Assembly (NCBI GenBank): GCA_030605675.1
Contig: JAUWHV010000052.1
Span: forward strand, 1 to 5,098
Source of the DNA: Deltaproteobacteria bacterium
GTDB lineage: Bacteria > Desulfobacterota > Dissulfuribacteria > Dissulfuribacterales > UBA3076
Reading direction: 5' to 3'
Length of the DNA: 5,098 nt
Shown: positions 1 to 5,098 of the stretch, one piece after another
Layout: each line of letters starts with the position of its first letter
Position numbering within the stretch: the stretch's first letter is position 1
Made by a program: the position numbers and the translations under genes
The notes under the pieces: model-generated
What the model was told of the DNA's origin: nothing
Databases searched by the model: none
Seen by the model: only the letters and a program-made list of their open reading frames with translations

Positions 1-439
1 CCTCTCTCTGTGCAGCAAGCAGTCTTTTGCTGAAAGGCAATCCTTTCTTAGAAAAACACACAAAGGCCATGCCATCGCGGACAAGGATTTCATTGACCAT
101 TCGACCATCAGAAAGAAACACATAGGCCAACAGCCGGCCGAAGCGATCCCTCTTTTCATCATCCTGGACCAGCCTGACAAGCCTGCCCTGGACCAGTTGC
201 CTGTTACGCTTGGTGGCTTCCCATCCCAAGGGCTCTCCGGGTGTGGTCTCATGAGGTATCTCCGGAGAATTAATCCCCCTATAGCGTACCTTTGTTCCTT
301 TTTTAAGGACTATGGTATCGCCATCAATGACGTAGCGCACAAAAGAGCTTTTCTCTGCAAAGGATAACCCAATGGAGGCAAGAAGCCAGATGCTCACCAG
401 AACAACTGTCATTACGGACATTCCGGCCCTTGTTCCCAT
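1..439 (-). CDS. Exported thermonuclease (SNase-like) family protein, 3' end cut by window edge
   Basis: A Staphylococcus nuclease-like (SNase) protein, whose family cleaves DNA or RNA using Ca2+. 146 residues are visible; the C-terminus lies beyond the left edge. The ATG at 437-439 has AGGAG (448-452) 8 nt upstream. Residues 1-28 look like a signal peptide: hydrophobic core TVVLVSIWLLASIGLSFA, likely cut before EK, so the protein should act in the periplasm or outside. Next come VIDGDTIVLKKG (metal-binding Asp at about 41), VRYRGINSPE (Arg52 and Glu60, matching SNase Arg35 and Glu43) and DRFGRLLAY (Arg102, matching Arg87), then DGRMVNEILVRDGMA. The catalytic Arg/Glu/Arg trio is therefore present. 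Asn57 replaces the calcium-binding Asp40 of the staphylococcal enzyme, a substitution I believe also occurs in other family members. The gene starts 17 nt after the purC stop, so it is probably co-transcribed, though no functional link to purines is apparent. It could instead be a non-nuclease SNase-fold protein. Confidence 0.87.
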   Translation of the reverse strand, partial: MGTRAGMSVMTVVLVSIWLLASIGLSFAEKSSFVRYVIDGDTIVLKKGTKVRYRGINSPEIPHETTPGEPLGWEATKRNRQLVQGRLVRLVQDDEKRDRFGRLLAYVFLSDGRMVNEILVRDGMAFVCFSKKGLPFSKRLLAAQRE

Positions 440-456
440 GTTAAAATCTCCTATGA

Positions 457-1344
457 TTATACCGTGGCAGAACCAGTAAGACGCCGCAAAGCCTCCAGAT
501 ATCGCTGGCGGGTCTTTTCTGCAATATCTGCAGGGAGCTCAGGCCCTGGTGGCTTTTTATCCCATGAAATGGACTCCAGGTAGTCTCTCACAAACTGTTT
601 GTCAAAACTCGGCTGTGACCTGCCTGGGCTATAATCCTCAGCAGGCCAGAATCTGGATGAATCAGGGGTCAAGACCTCGTCAATCAGTATAAGCTCTCCG
701 TCGGATATGCCGAGCTCAAACTTTGTATCAGCAATGATCACTCCCCTTTGTCTCGCATAATCTGCCGCTGTTTTGTAAAGCCTGATGCTGATATCCCTGG
801 CCTTTTCGGCAACATCTTTGCCAAGCAGCTTCCGGACCTGTTCAAAGCTTATGTTTTCGTCGTGAGAACCAACATCAGCCTTGGTGGAAGGCGTAAATAC
901 GGCATCCGGAAGCTGCTGCGACTCAAGCATCCCTTCAGGTAGCTTGATACCACATACAGAACCTGTCCGGAGATAGTCTTTCCAGCCGGAGCCGGCAATA
1001 TATCCCCTGACTATACACTCAACAGGCAAGGGCTTTGCCTCTTTGACCAACATGCTCCGGCCCTCAAGGGACTTTGAAAATGGTTTCAACTCTTCCGGAA
1101 ACTGAGTTACATCTGTCTGAACCAGATGATTCGGCACCAGGTCTTTCAATTTCTCAAACCAGAACAGGGACATCTGAGTAAGGATGCGACCCTTGTCAGG
1201 TATGGGCGTGGGTAGAACAACATCAAAGGCAGAGAGACGATCCGTTGCTACGATCAGCAGGTGCCCCCCCACTTTGTAGATGTCTCTCACCTTTCCCCTG
1301 TGTAAAAGATAAAGGCCGGGGAAATCCGTTTTGAATAGGGACAT
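457..1344 (-). CDS. purC: Phosphoribosylaminoimidazole-succinocarboxamide synthase (SAICAR synthetase)
   Basis: Catalyses the ATP-dependent joining of CAIR and aspartate to SAICAR in cytosolic de novo purine synthesis (EC 6.3.2.6). The 295-residue product matches the longer, yeast-ADE1-like class of about 290-300 residues. Visible family motifs in order are HRGKVRDIY (15-23, nucleotide-binding start), [10 protein letters not shown] (32-41), the [13 protein letters not shown] segment (48-60), [17 protein letters not shown] (108-124), the [17 protein letters not shown] stretch (150-166), IADTKFELG (204-212) and [15 protein letters not shown] (220-234). The ATG at 1342-1344 was chosen because GGAG lies 8 nt upstream and the protein then begins just before the conserved region. 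A longer in-frame reading from a TTG at 1404 would add 20 hydrophobic residues not expected in this enzyme. It lies 60 nt after rlmE and 17 nt before the nuclease gene. No PurR-like operator or purine riboswitch was seen in the short leader. Confidence 0.98.
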   Translation of the reverse strand: MSLFKTDFPGLYLLHRGKVRDIYKVGGHLLIVATDRLSAFDVVLPTPIPDKGRILTQMSLFWFEKLKDLVPNHLVQTDVTQFPEELKPFSKSLEGRSMLVKEAKPLPVECIVRGYIAGSGWKDYLRTGSVCGIKLPEGMLESQQLPDAVFTPSTKADVGSHDENISFEQVRKLLGKDVAEKARDISIRLYKTAADYARQRGVIIADTKFELGISDGELILIDEVLTPDSSRFWPAEDYSPGRSQPSFDKQFVRDYLESISWDKKPPGPELPADIAEKTRQRYLEALRRLTGSATV

Positions 1345-1352
1345 TGATTTAT

Positions 1353-1356
1353 CTCC
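1353..1356 (-). promoter_or_regulatory. Ribosome binding site of purC
   Basis: GGAG on the minus strand, 8 nt before the ATG at 1344. It decides the start in favour of this ATG over the upstream in-frame TTG at 1404, which abuts the rlmE stop codon. Confidence 0.7.
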
Positions 1357-1404
1357 AGTTAACAGTATATAAACCAGACTAGCCAATAAATAGAAGTGTG
1401 GCAA

Positions 1405-2004
1405 TCATCCGGTGTGCTGTTTTCTACCCATACACAGCAAAAACAACTCCACACTCTCCGGCCTGGAACTCTTTGGCTTGACCACACGAACTGACCTGAA
1501 ACTCTCTCTGCATTTGTCCCGGAAGGAAGGGAGATCCTCCCCCTGGAACACCTTGCAAAAAAAGGTGCCCCCTGGTTTCAGCAACTCTTTGGCCAAAACT
1601 AAAGCTCGCTCTGCAAGAGCTACAGACCTGAAGTGATCCACATCCTTGCGACCAGTTGTCTTGGGGGCCATATCGCTAAGCACAACGTCGAAATAAGGGG
1701 ATATCTCTCTAAGCTTTGAGGCCTTGAGATCATAGACATCTTTCTGTAAAAGGCAGATATTATCTGCCATTACACCAGGCTTTTGGATATCAACTGCCAC
1801 AACCAGGCCCTTCGGCCCTGCCACTCCGGCTGCATACTTTGACCAGGAGCCCGGATATGCGCCAAGGTCCAGGACGATCTGGCCGGGCTTCAGGAACCGG
1901 TGTTTCTTCTGGGCCTCTTCCAGCTTATAGACCGAACGGGCCGGGAAGCCCTGCTTCTTGGCCTTTTTAAAGTAATGATCCCGGACCTTTTTCACTGCCC
2001 TCAA
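1405..2004 (-). CDS. rlmE: Ribosomal RNA large subunit methyltransferase E (FtsJ/RrmJ family)
   Basis: SAM-dependent 2'-O-methyltransferase that in E. coli methylates U2552 in the A loop of 23S rRNA late in 50S assembly. The 199-residue product matches the family (E. coli about 209), with a short basic N-terminus. The substrate-binding ARSVYKLEE segment is at 22-30 and SAM motif I LDLGAYPGSWSKYA at 45-58. The VDIQ acidic loop is at 71-74, LSDMAPKTTG at 109-118, GGTFFCKVFQG at 145-155 and KPKSSRPESVELFLLC at 176-191. The K-D-K-E catalytic tetrad fits Lys27, Asp111, Lys151 and Glu186. The start is uncertain. No ATG is available. A TTG at 2004 or a GTG at 1995 are the only near candidates, an in-frame TAA lies four codons upstream of the TTG, and neither start has a good Shine-Dalgarno. 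It probably heads the rlmE-purC-nuclease transcript. Confidence 0.95.
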   Translation of the reverse strand: MRAVKKVRDHYFKKAKKQGFPARSVYKLEEAQKKHRFLKPGQIVLDLGAYPGSWSKYAAGVAGPKGLVVAVDIQKPGVMADNICLLQKDVYDLKASKLREISPYFDVVLSDMAPKTTGRKDVDHFRSVALAERALVLAKELLKPGGTFFCKVFQGEDLPSFRDKCRESFRSVRVVKPKSSRPESVELFLLCMGRKQHTG

Positions 2005-2022
2005 ACGAGATTAATGTAATAA

Positions 2023-2050
2023 ATTATACATATTGAAAATCGAATATCGA
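2023..2050 (-). promoter_or_regulatory. Possible sigma70-type promoter of rlmE-purC-nuclease
   Basis: A perfect -10 hexamer TATAAT (2023-2028, minus strand) lies 18 nt before the TTG candidate of rlmE. A -35-like TCGATA (2045-2050, four of six matching TTGACA) sits 16 bp upstream and falls inside one arm of the 25-bp inverted repeat. Transcription would start near 2016, leaving a leader of about a dozen bases. The surroundings are AT-rich, so a chance match is possible. Confidence 0.35.
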
Positions 2051-2065
2051 ATATCGAACAAGGAA
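2041..2065 (-). repeat. Left arm of perfect 25-bp inverted repeat
   Basis: On the minus strand this arm contains GTTCGATATTCGATATTCG, a tandem of the heptamer CGATATT, preceded by TTCCTT. It is the exact reverse complement of 2210-2234. It lies just downstream of the stop codon of the S23-like relic. The transcript could fold into a 25-bp stem with a 144-nt loop. There is no U-run typical of an intrinsic terminator. Confidence 0.9.
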
Positions 2066-2072
2066 TTTCGAA

Positions 2073-2243
2073 TCATGAAGTTTTCTTCCCCTTGGTTTGG
2101 CAACTTTTATACTTGTCTGCTATACGGATTACTTGAATCGCAAGATCTATAACACGATCCTTTGGATCTAATCTTTTACCTTCGAGCCTCTTACTTCGAC
2201 ATTCTGCGGTTCCTTGTTCGATATTCGATATTCGTTGTTCCAA
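2073..2243 (-). pseudogene. Truncated relic of a four-helix-bundle (S23 / 23S rRNA IVS) protein
   Basis: A 56-codon reading from a TTG at 2243. The frame is open further upstream, but there it overlaps the end of the GlcF-like gene. The N-terminal EQRISNIEQGTAECRS is the low-complexity leader often seen before four-helix-bundle proteins related to the 23S rRNA intervening-sequence protein. KDRVIDLAIQVIRIADK (29-44 or so) resembles their first helix. The family is normally about 115-130 residues and continues with a helix that often begins near a conserved Leu-Pro and ends with an alanine/glutamate-rich segment. Here the reading diverges after ADK into a basic KSCQTKGKKTS tail and stops, so at least half the domain is missing. 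Part of the leader is encoded by the right arm of the inverted repeat. No convincing ribosome binding site was found. I recognise the family only from memory, so a non-coding repeat that happens to be open is an alternative. Confidence 0.42.
2210..2234 (+). repeat. Right arm of perfect 25-bp inverted repeat
   Basis: Exact reverse complement of 2041-2065. On the plus strand it contains GTTCGATATTCGATATTCG. On the minus strand it encodes RISNIEQG of the S23-like relic, so this arm may be the original coding copy and the left arm an inverted duplicate. Confidence 0.9.
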
Positions 2244-2280
2244 AAGGAATATGACTTCACATTCCTGACGATAAATCAAC

Positions 2281-3658
2281 TTAACCTCCAGATCGGGTAT
2301 TTTCACCCAAACCATCAATAAGTTCGGCCAGGTGTAACACCCTGGGACCCCCGGTTTGATGAGCAGTCCCCGCCCTCCACTGCAGTAGACATCCTGAGCA
2401 TGTGGTAACTACAGTGGATGCGCCTGTCCTGTCCCATGCAGAAAGTCTCTTCTCGAAAATCTTCCAGGCAAGCTCAGGATTTCCAATACTAAAAAGCCCC
2501 CCCTGTCCACAGCATTTATGAGACATTGGCCTGAAGGCATCTGAGAATATCCTGTCCAGGAGCCCTTCGCTTTCCCCCACACCGCCCAGATCGAAGCGTT
2601 GATGACATGGAGCATGATACGTCACTGTGCCCGACCTGTCCCTTGACTCTCTAAAAGGTAATACCTTTAGCTCAACTACAAGCCGGCTGAACTCCCTGAC
2701 CTTATCTGCCAAATTGCCGGCAACTTCTTTTTTTGGATCTTTTTCGCTGAACAATTTTGGCCATTCTTTAATCATGGAGGCACAGGCAGCGCATCCTGTA
2801 ACGATGAAATCCGCCCTTGCCTTTTCAAAGGCCTTAAGATTTTGAAGCACGAGTTCTTTCGCAGTTTCCTGCGCACCTGCTGACCATGCAGGCATACCGC
2901 AGCACCCCTGTCCCAAAGGTACCAGCACCTTGCCCCCTAAACACCGGATCATTGCCTCAGCCACCTCCGGATAGAGGTAATTCTGAACGCAACCCAGGAA
3001 AAGGGCTATTCTGGGTCCGGGCCCGGGATCAAACCCGCAACTCGGATCAAGCAACCTGAAATGCCTTCTGGAAAGGGCCGGGCTTTGCGCAAGAGAAGGC
3101 ATTTCAAAATGAAAAGCCTTTTCATCCCGTGAAGTCCGGCCTGTAAGGCCAAGCAGCCGCCAGATAAGGCCGCTTGTGCCGGGAATACCGCCGAGGAGCT
3201 TTGCCAGCAAGGGAGTCAATCTGCGACTCTTGAGGATATCCCATAGCCACCATGGAATGGAAAGCCCTTTGGTGTAGCTTGCCCTGGCGTTTCTAACCAG
3301 GGCATTTATCTCCACCCCGGCAGGACATATGTAGCCACAAGCGCCGCACTGAAGACAGTCCTTTAATGTCTCGAGCACCTTGACCGGAAGCACATTTTGG
3401 TTGGGACCTAGGCCTTCCGGAGCGAAAGTTGGGCCTTTGCTAATAATTTCCGTAATAAGTTTGTATTTTCCCCTGGGGGAAAAGCGCTCGTGTCTGGTTA
3501 CGTCATAGACCGGGCACACTGAAAGGCATGCACCGCACCTGACGCATCTGGCTCCGGCATCACTTCCGTCACCAGATAACCGGCCTTCAGTTTTCCTGAG
3601 ATCATTCAGGCTCTCTCACCTCTGAAACAGGTTTTGTCCACTCTCGTGCCTTCTCCAT
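2281..3658 (-). CDS. GlcF/LutA-like Fe-S oxidoreductase (two 4Fe-4S motifs, two CCG domains), frameshifted near its 5' end
   Basis: Resembles the iron-sulfur subunit of glycolate or lactate oxidases (GlcF, LutA) and HdrB/D, cytoplasmic electron-transfer proteins that pass electrons from a flavin partner toward quinone or other carriers. Restored length is about 458 residues. Order: CVRCGACLSVCP (first 4Fe-4S motif, about 38-49), CLQCGACGYICP (second, about 101-112), then CCG domain 1 (FLGC, GQGCCGMP, CAAC, about 221-292) and CCG domain 2 (HAPCH, HKCCGQGG, CSGC, about 348-423). The ATG at 3658 opens MEKAREWTKPVSEVREPE and stops at 3602-3604. The conserved frame is open only from 3615, after a TGA at 3616-3618, and has no start codon before a GTG at 3519, which would lose the first cluster motif. 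One base removed, or one AG added, at GAGAGAGCC joins the halves. This may be a sequencing error or a recent mutation. No strong ribosome binding site precedes the ATG, and no flavoprotein partner is visible. It follows the metallophosphatase-like gene by 22 nt. Confidence 0.88.
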
Positions 3659-3680
3659 CGACTTATTACTTTACTGATCC

Positions 3681-4667
3681 TTATTTTTTCGGTGAACCCT
3701 GAACCTTTGAACCCTGAACCCCTGAACGGTTACCAAGATATTTCTGTTTTAACTTTTTTATTTTACATGTTGCGGCTTCATCCACAGGAAGCCTTGCCTT
3801 TAGCTGATGCAGTTCATTATTCAGCCCCTGTATGCTTCCCTCGGAATTGAGCTTCACCCCAACTTTTCCTACTGATTTTCCTTTTGGATGACCCCTCAGA
3901 AGATAGGTCCTTCCCACTCTTAATGGCTGATAACGCTGTCCACCAGGACCGCTTCCGATGATAACATCTATACCATCGACAGTGCTTGCCAGCTTCCTGT
4001 CCTCAAACTCACCAAGGTTGGACAACAACACTATTACATCGACCCTGTTCTTAAGCTCCGGGACCATGGACTTAAGCCGGGCTGAAGGATCAAGCACCTC
4101 TACACCGTCTGCCCTGGTCTGCCGGCTCAACCCAGGAGACGTGACGGCAAGGACGCCTACTTTCGTACCATTAACATCAAATATCCCATAGGGCTCAAAT
4201 ACGGCCTCACCCTTGTAACGCAGGTTTGAAGACAAAGGCCTTAAACCCCTTTTCCTGGTCTCTTCCAGCAGAAACATGGTTGAGCCTGCAAGATCTCTCT
4301 TGCCTACACAAAGGGCCGTGTAACCCATATCACGGTAAAAATCCAAAAGAAGCCCTGCATTGACAATTGCCTCTTCTGAAGGTGCTGCTTCATTTCTGAA
4401 GAGAAAATTACCAGCATCTAAAAAAAGGAGGTTGCCATGGTTCTGAACATTATCACGGACCCACCGGACCCGCCGGGCGATTCCCCCTATCTCCTTACCC
4501 CCTCAACCAAAACACGGATCAAGATAACCCAGGGTATTCCCAGTATAAAACAGAGTAAATGCCTCTGTCCGTTCCTGAGAATCGGCCATGGCTGATCCGG
4601 CTGTAAAAAAAGATATAAGAAATGCAAATATAACAAAAAACATTATATTTTTTATACTGTTCATCAT
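3681..4667 (-). CDS. Exported metallophosphatase-fold (UshA/5'-nucleotidase-like) protein with probable selenocysteine at codon 55
   Basis: A 328-residue reading with one in-frame TGA (4503-4505). Residues 1-28 are a signal peptide (hydrophobic core FFVIFAFLISFFTAGSAMA, likely cut before DS), so a periplasmic place is expected. FTLFYTGNTLGYLDPC then CFGU and GGKEIGGIARRV (37-67) match the start of a UshA/SoxB-related subfamily that typically carries a Cys-rich PCGC-type motif there. FLDAGNFLF (83-91), GYTALCVGKRDL (115-126), VIVLLSNLGEFED (212-224) and GIDVIIGSGPGG (232-243) follow the usual 5'-nucleotidase motif order. Ligand positions are altered: N-T-L for D-x-H, DAGN for DAGD, GKRD for GNHE, LSNLG for LSHLG, GSGPG for GGHSH. 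Phosphatase activity is therefore doubtful, and a redox or binding role through C52/U55 is inferred. The C-terminus ends in a repeat-encoded SGVQGSKVQGS. The start ATG (4665-4667) has AAGGAG 5 nt upstream; a second ATG follows directly. If the TGA is a true stop, this is a broken gene. Confidence 0.8.
3693..3727 (-). repeat. Degenerate tandem GGTTCAGG repeat inside the 3' end of the gene
   Basis: Five GTTCA cores spaced 7-8 nt on the minus strand, with GG or AAG between them. They encode the last residues RSGVQGSKVQGSP of the metallophosphatase-like protein. The segment lies past the conserved domain and looks like repeat DNA that has extended the reading frame. Confidence 0.75.
4459..4481 (-). 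promoter_or_regulatory. Candidate bacterial SECIS stem-loop downstream of the UGA
   Basis: Beginning 22 nt after the TGA, the minus strand can form CCGG (4473-4476) paired with CCGG (4464-4467) around the five-base loop CGGGT. The stem may extend by one C-G pair across a single-base bulge and by three weaker pairs across a second bulge. The loop begins 31 nt after the TGA and has G at its second position. Bacterial SECIS elements recognised by SelB usually have the loop about 16-37 nt from the UGA with a G in its first two positions. The core is short and the region GC-rich, so support is only moderate. Confidence 0.45.
4503..4505 (-). other. In-frame UGA, probable selenocysteine codon
   Basis: TGA at codon 55 of the 3681-4667 reading. 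Protein-like, homologous sequence runs in the same frame before it (signal peptide, TGNTLGYLDPC) and after it (GGKEIGGIARR, FLDAGNFLF). It sits where relatives have a Cys, giving C-x-x-U. No SelA, SelB, SelD or tRNA-Sec gene is present in the window to confirm decoding. Confidence 0.7.
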
Positions 4668-4672
4668 AATGT

Positions 4673-4678
4673 CTCCTT
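4673..4678 (-). promoter_or_regulatory. Ribosome binding site of the metallophosphatase-like gene
   Basis: AAGGAG on the minus strand, 5 nt before the ATG at 4667 and 8 nt before the adjacent ATG at 4664. It overlaps the TAA stop of the HD gene, so the two genes are probably translationally coupled. A strong site here supports a start far upstream of the TGA, so the 54 codons before the TGA are really translated. Confidence 0.8.
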
Positions 4679-5098
4679 ATCTGGCATTATCTCCAAGCAA
4701 CTGCCTCATCCACCAACTCGCCCAGTGTTCTTTTAAAATGGCATCGGCAAGGGCCTTGGCCCCTTCTGATTTTAACCTGTCCTTGACATAGGGTATCCAA
4801 AGCGCTGCATCACTGCTTCCAGTGTCCAAATGTTCTTTAAGAGAAAGTAACATATCGAGCTGATCCGCGTCATGGGCCAATACTGACTCTGTGGTCTTAC
4901 AATCTCTAAACTCTGACAGCAGATCCGCTATCTCTTCACCGCCCGGAAGTCCTTGAATCATTTCTGTGATTGCTAATTTTTCATCTATACTCACATACCG
5001 CTTATGTACTGCGTTGGCATCCCCGGTCCTGGCCTCGGGGAGATCATGTACAAGGCAAAGCTTCAAGAGTCTTTCCATGTCCACTCCAGGGACATCTC
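4677..5098 (-). CDS. HD-domain phosphohydrolase (YfbR-like / HD_3 family), 5' end beyond window
   Basis: The C-terminal 139 residues of an HD-superfamily metal-dependent phosphohydrolase resembling 5'-deoxynucleotidases of the YfbR type, which remove phosphate from (deoxy)nucleoside monophosphates in the cytosol. The frame is open to the right edge (DVPGVDMERLLK), so the GTG at 5084 is probably not the true start and the first metal-binding His (usually in an HRV-type motif) is outside. Visible are KLCLVHDLPEARTGD, carrying the HD pair and the following E and D, DEKLAITEMIQGLPGGEEI, the LLSEFRDCKTTESVL segment (usually E-Y/F-x(4)-T-x-E), and AHDADQLDMLLSLKEHL with the final metal-ligand Asp. 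The tail DALWIPYVKDRLKSEGAKALADAI ends in a Trp-rich stretch WASWWMRQLL. It ends 9 nt before the metallophosphatase-like gene, so the two are co-transcribed. Both belong to families that act on nucleotides, but the actual substrate cannot be read from the sequence. Confidence 0.85.
   Translation of the reverse strand, partial: DVPGVDMERLLKLCLVHDLPEARTGDANAVHKRYVSIDEKLAITEMIQGLPGGEEIADLLSEFRDCKTTESVLAHDADQLDMLLSLKEHLDTGSSDAALWIPYVKDRLKSEGAKALADAILKEHWASWWMRQLLGDNAR

Noticed and set aside
241..300. A suspected frameshift in the thermonuclease-like gene near its GINSPE motif
   Set aside because: On recounting, the run has five G bases on the minus strand and the frame is continuous.
748..942. 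Plus-strand reading of 64 codons inside purC
   Set aside because: It lies wholly antisense to a strongly conserved enzyme and its product has no recognisable motif.
2041..2234. Inverted repeat as an intrinsic terminator for the upstream genes
   Set aside because: The loop would be 144 nt, the stem is AT-rich and no U-run follows, unlike a Rho-independent terminator.
2627..2845. Plus-strand reading inside the GlcF-like gene
   Set aside because: Antisense shadow of the CCG domains; no ribosome binding site or family resemblance.
3602..3658. Programmed +1 frameshift in the GlcF-like gene
   Set aside because: There is no RF2-type or similar slippery sequence at the overlap, and the family is not known for recoding; an indel in the GAGAGAGCC tract is simpler.
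4506..4667. A separate 54-residue secreted peptide ending at the TGA
   Set aside because: Metallophosphatase-family sequence continues in the same frame directly after the TGA, so one recoded protein explains both parts better.

Overview
All confident genes in this window lie on the minus strand and are read from right to left. The mix suggests an anaerobic or sulfate-reducing deltaproteobacterium (Desulfobacterota-like). Pointers are a GlcF/Hdr-type iron-sulfur protein, a likely selenocysteine codon, a relic of a four-helix-bundle (S23/IVS) protein, and low-complexity TTCGATATTCG and GGTTCAGG repeats. This placement is inferred from gene content; no marker tree was possible.

Layout in the direction of transcription: (1) an HD-domain phosphohydrolase cut by the right edge (4677-5098). 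(2) Nine bases later, an exported metallophosphatase-fold protein (3681-4667). It reads as one 328-residue protein only if the in-frame TGA at 4503-4505 is decoded as selenocysteine, giving a C-F-G-U motif. (3) A GlcF/LutA-like protein with two 4Fe-4S motifs and two cysteine-rich (CCG) domains (2281-3658), whose first 46 or so codons are split by a frameshift at a GAGAGAG tract. (4) A spacer (2005-2280) with a truncated S23-type relic and a perfect 25-bp inverted repeat. (5) rlmE (FtsJ 23S rRNA methyltransferase), purC (SAICAR synthetase) and an exported thermonuclease-like protein cut by the left edge. These three are closely spaced and probably co-transcribed, perhaps from a TATAAT-type promoter just before rlmE.

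The most interesting part is 3602-4667. The conserved frame runs through the UGA, a small stem-loop with bacterial SECIS geometry follows it, and the usual metal ligands of the metallophosphatase fold appear substituted. This suggests a phosphatase scaffold turned to redox or binding work, beside a multi-cluster iron-sulfur protein that may be its partner. The rlmE-purC-nuclease block is ordinary housekeeping. No tRNA, rRNA, CRISPR array or insertion sequence was seen.
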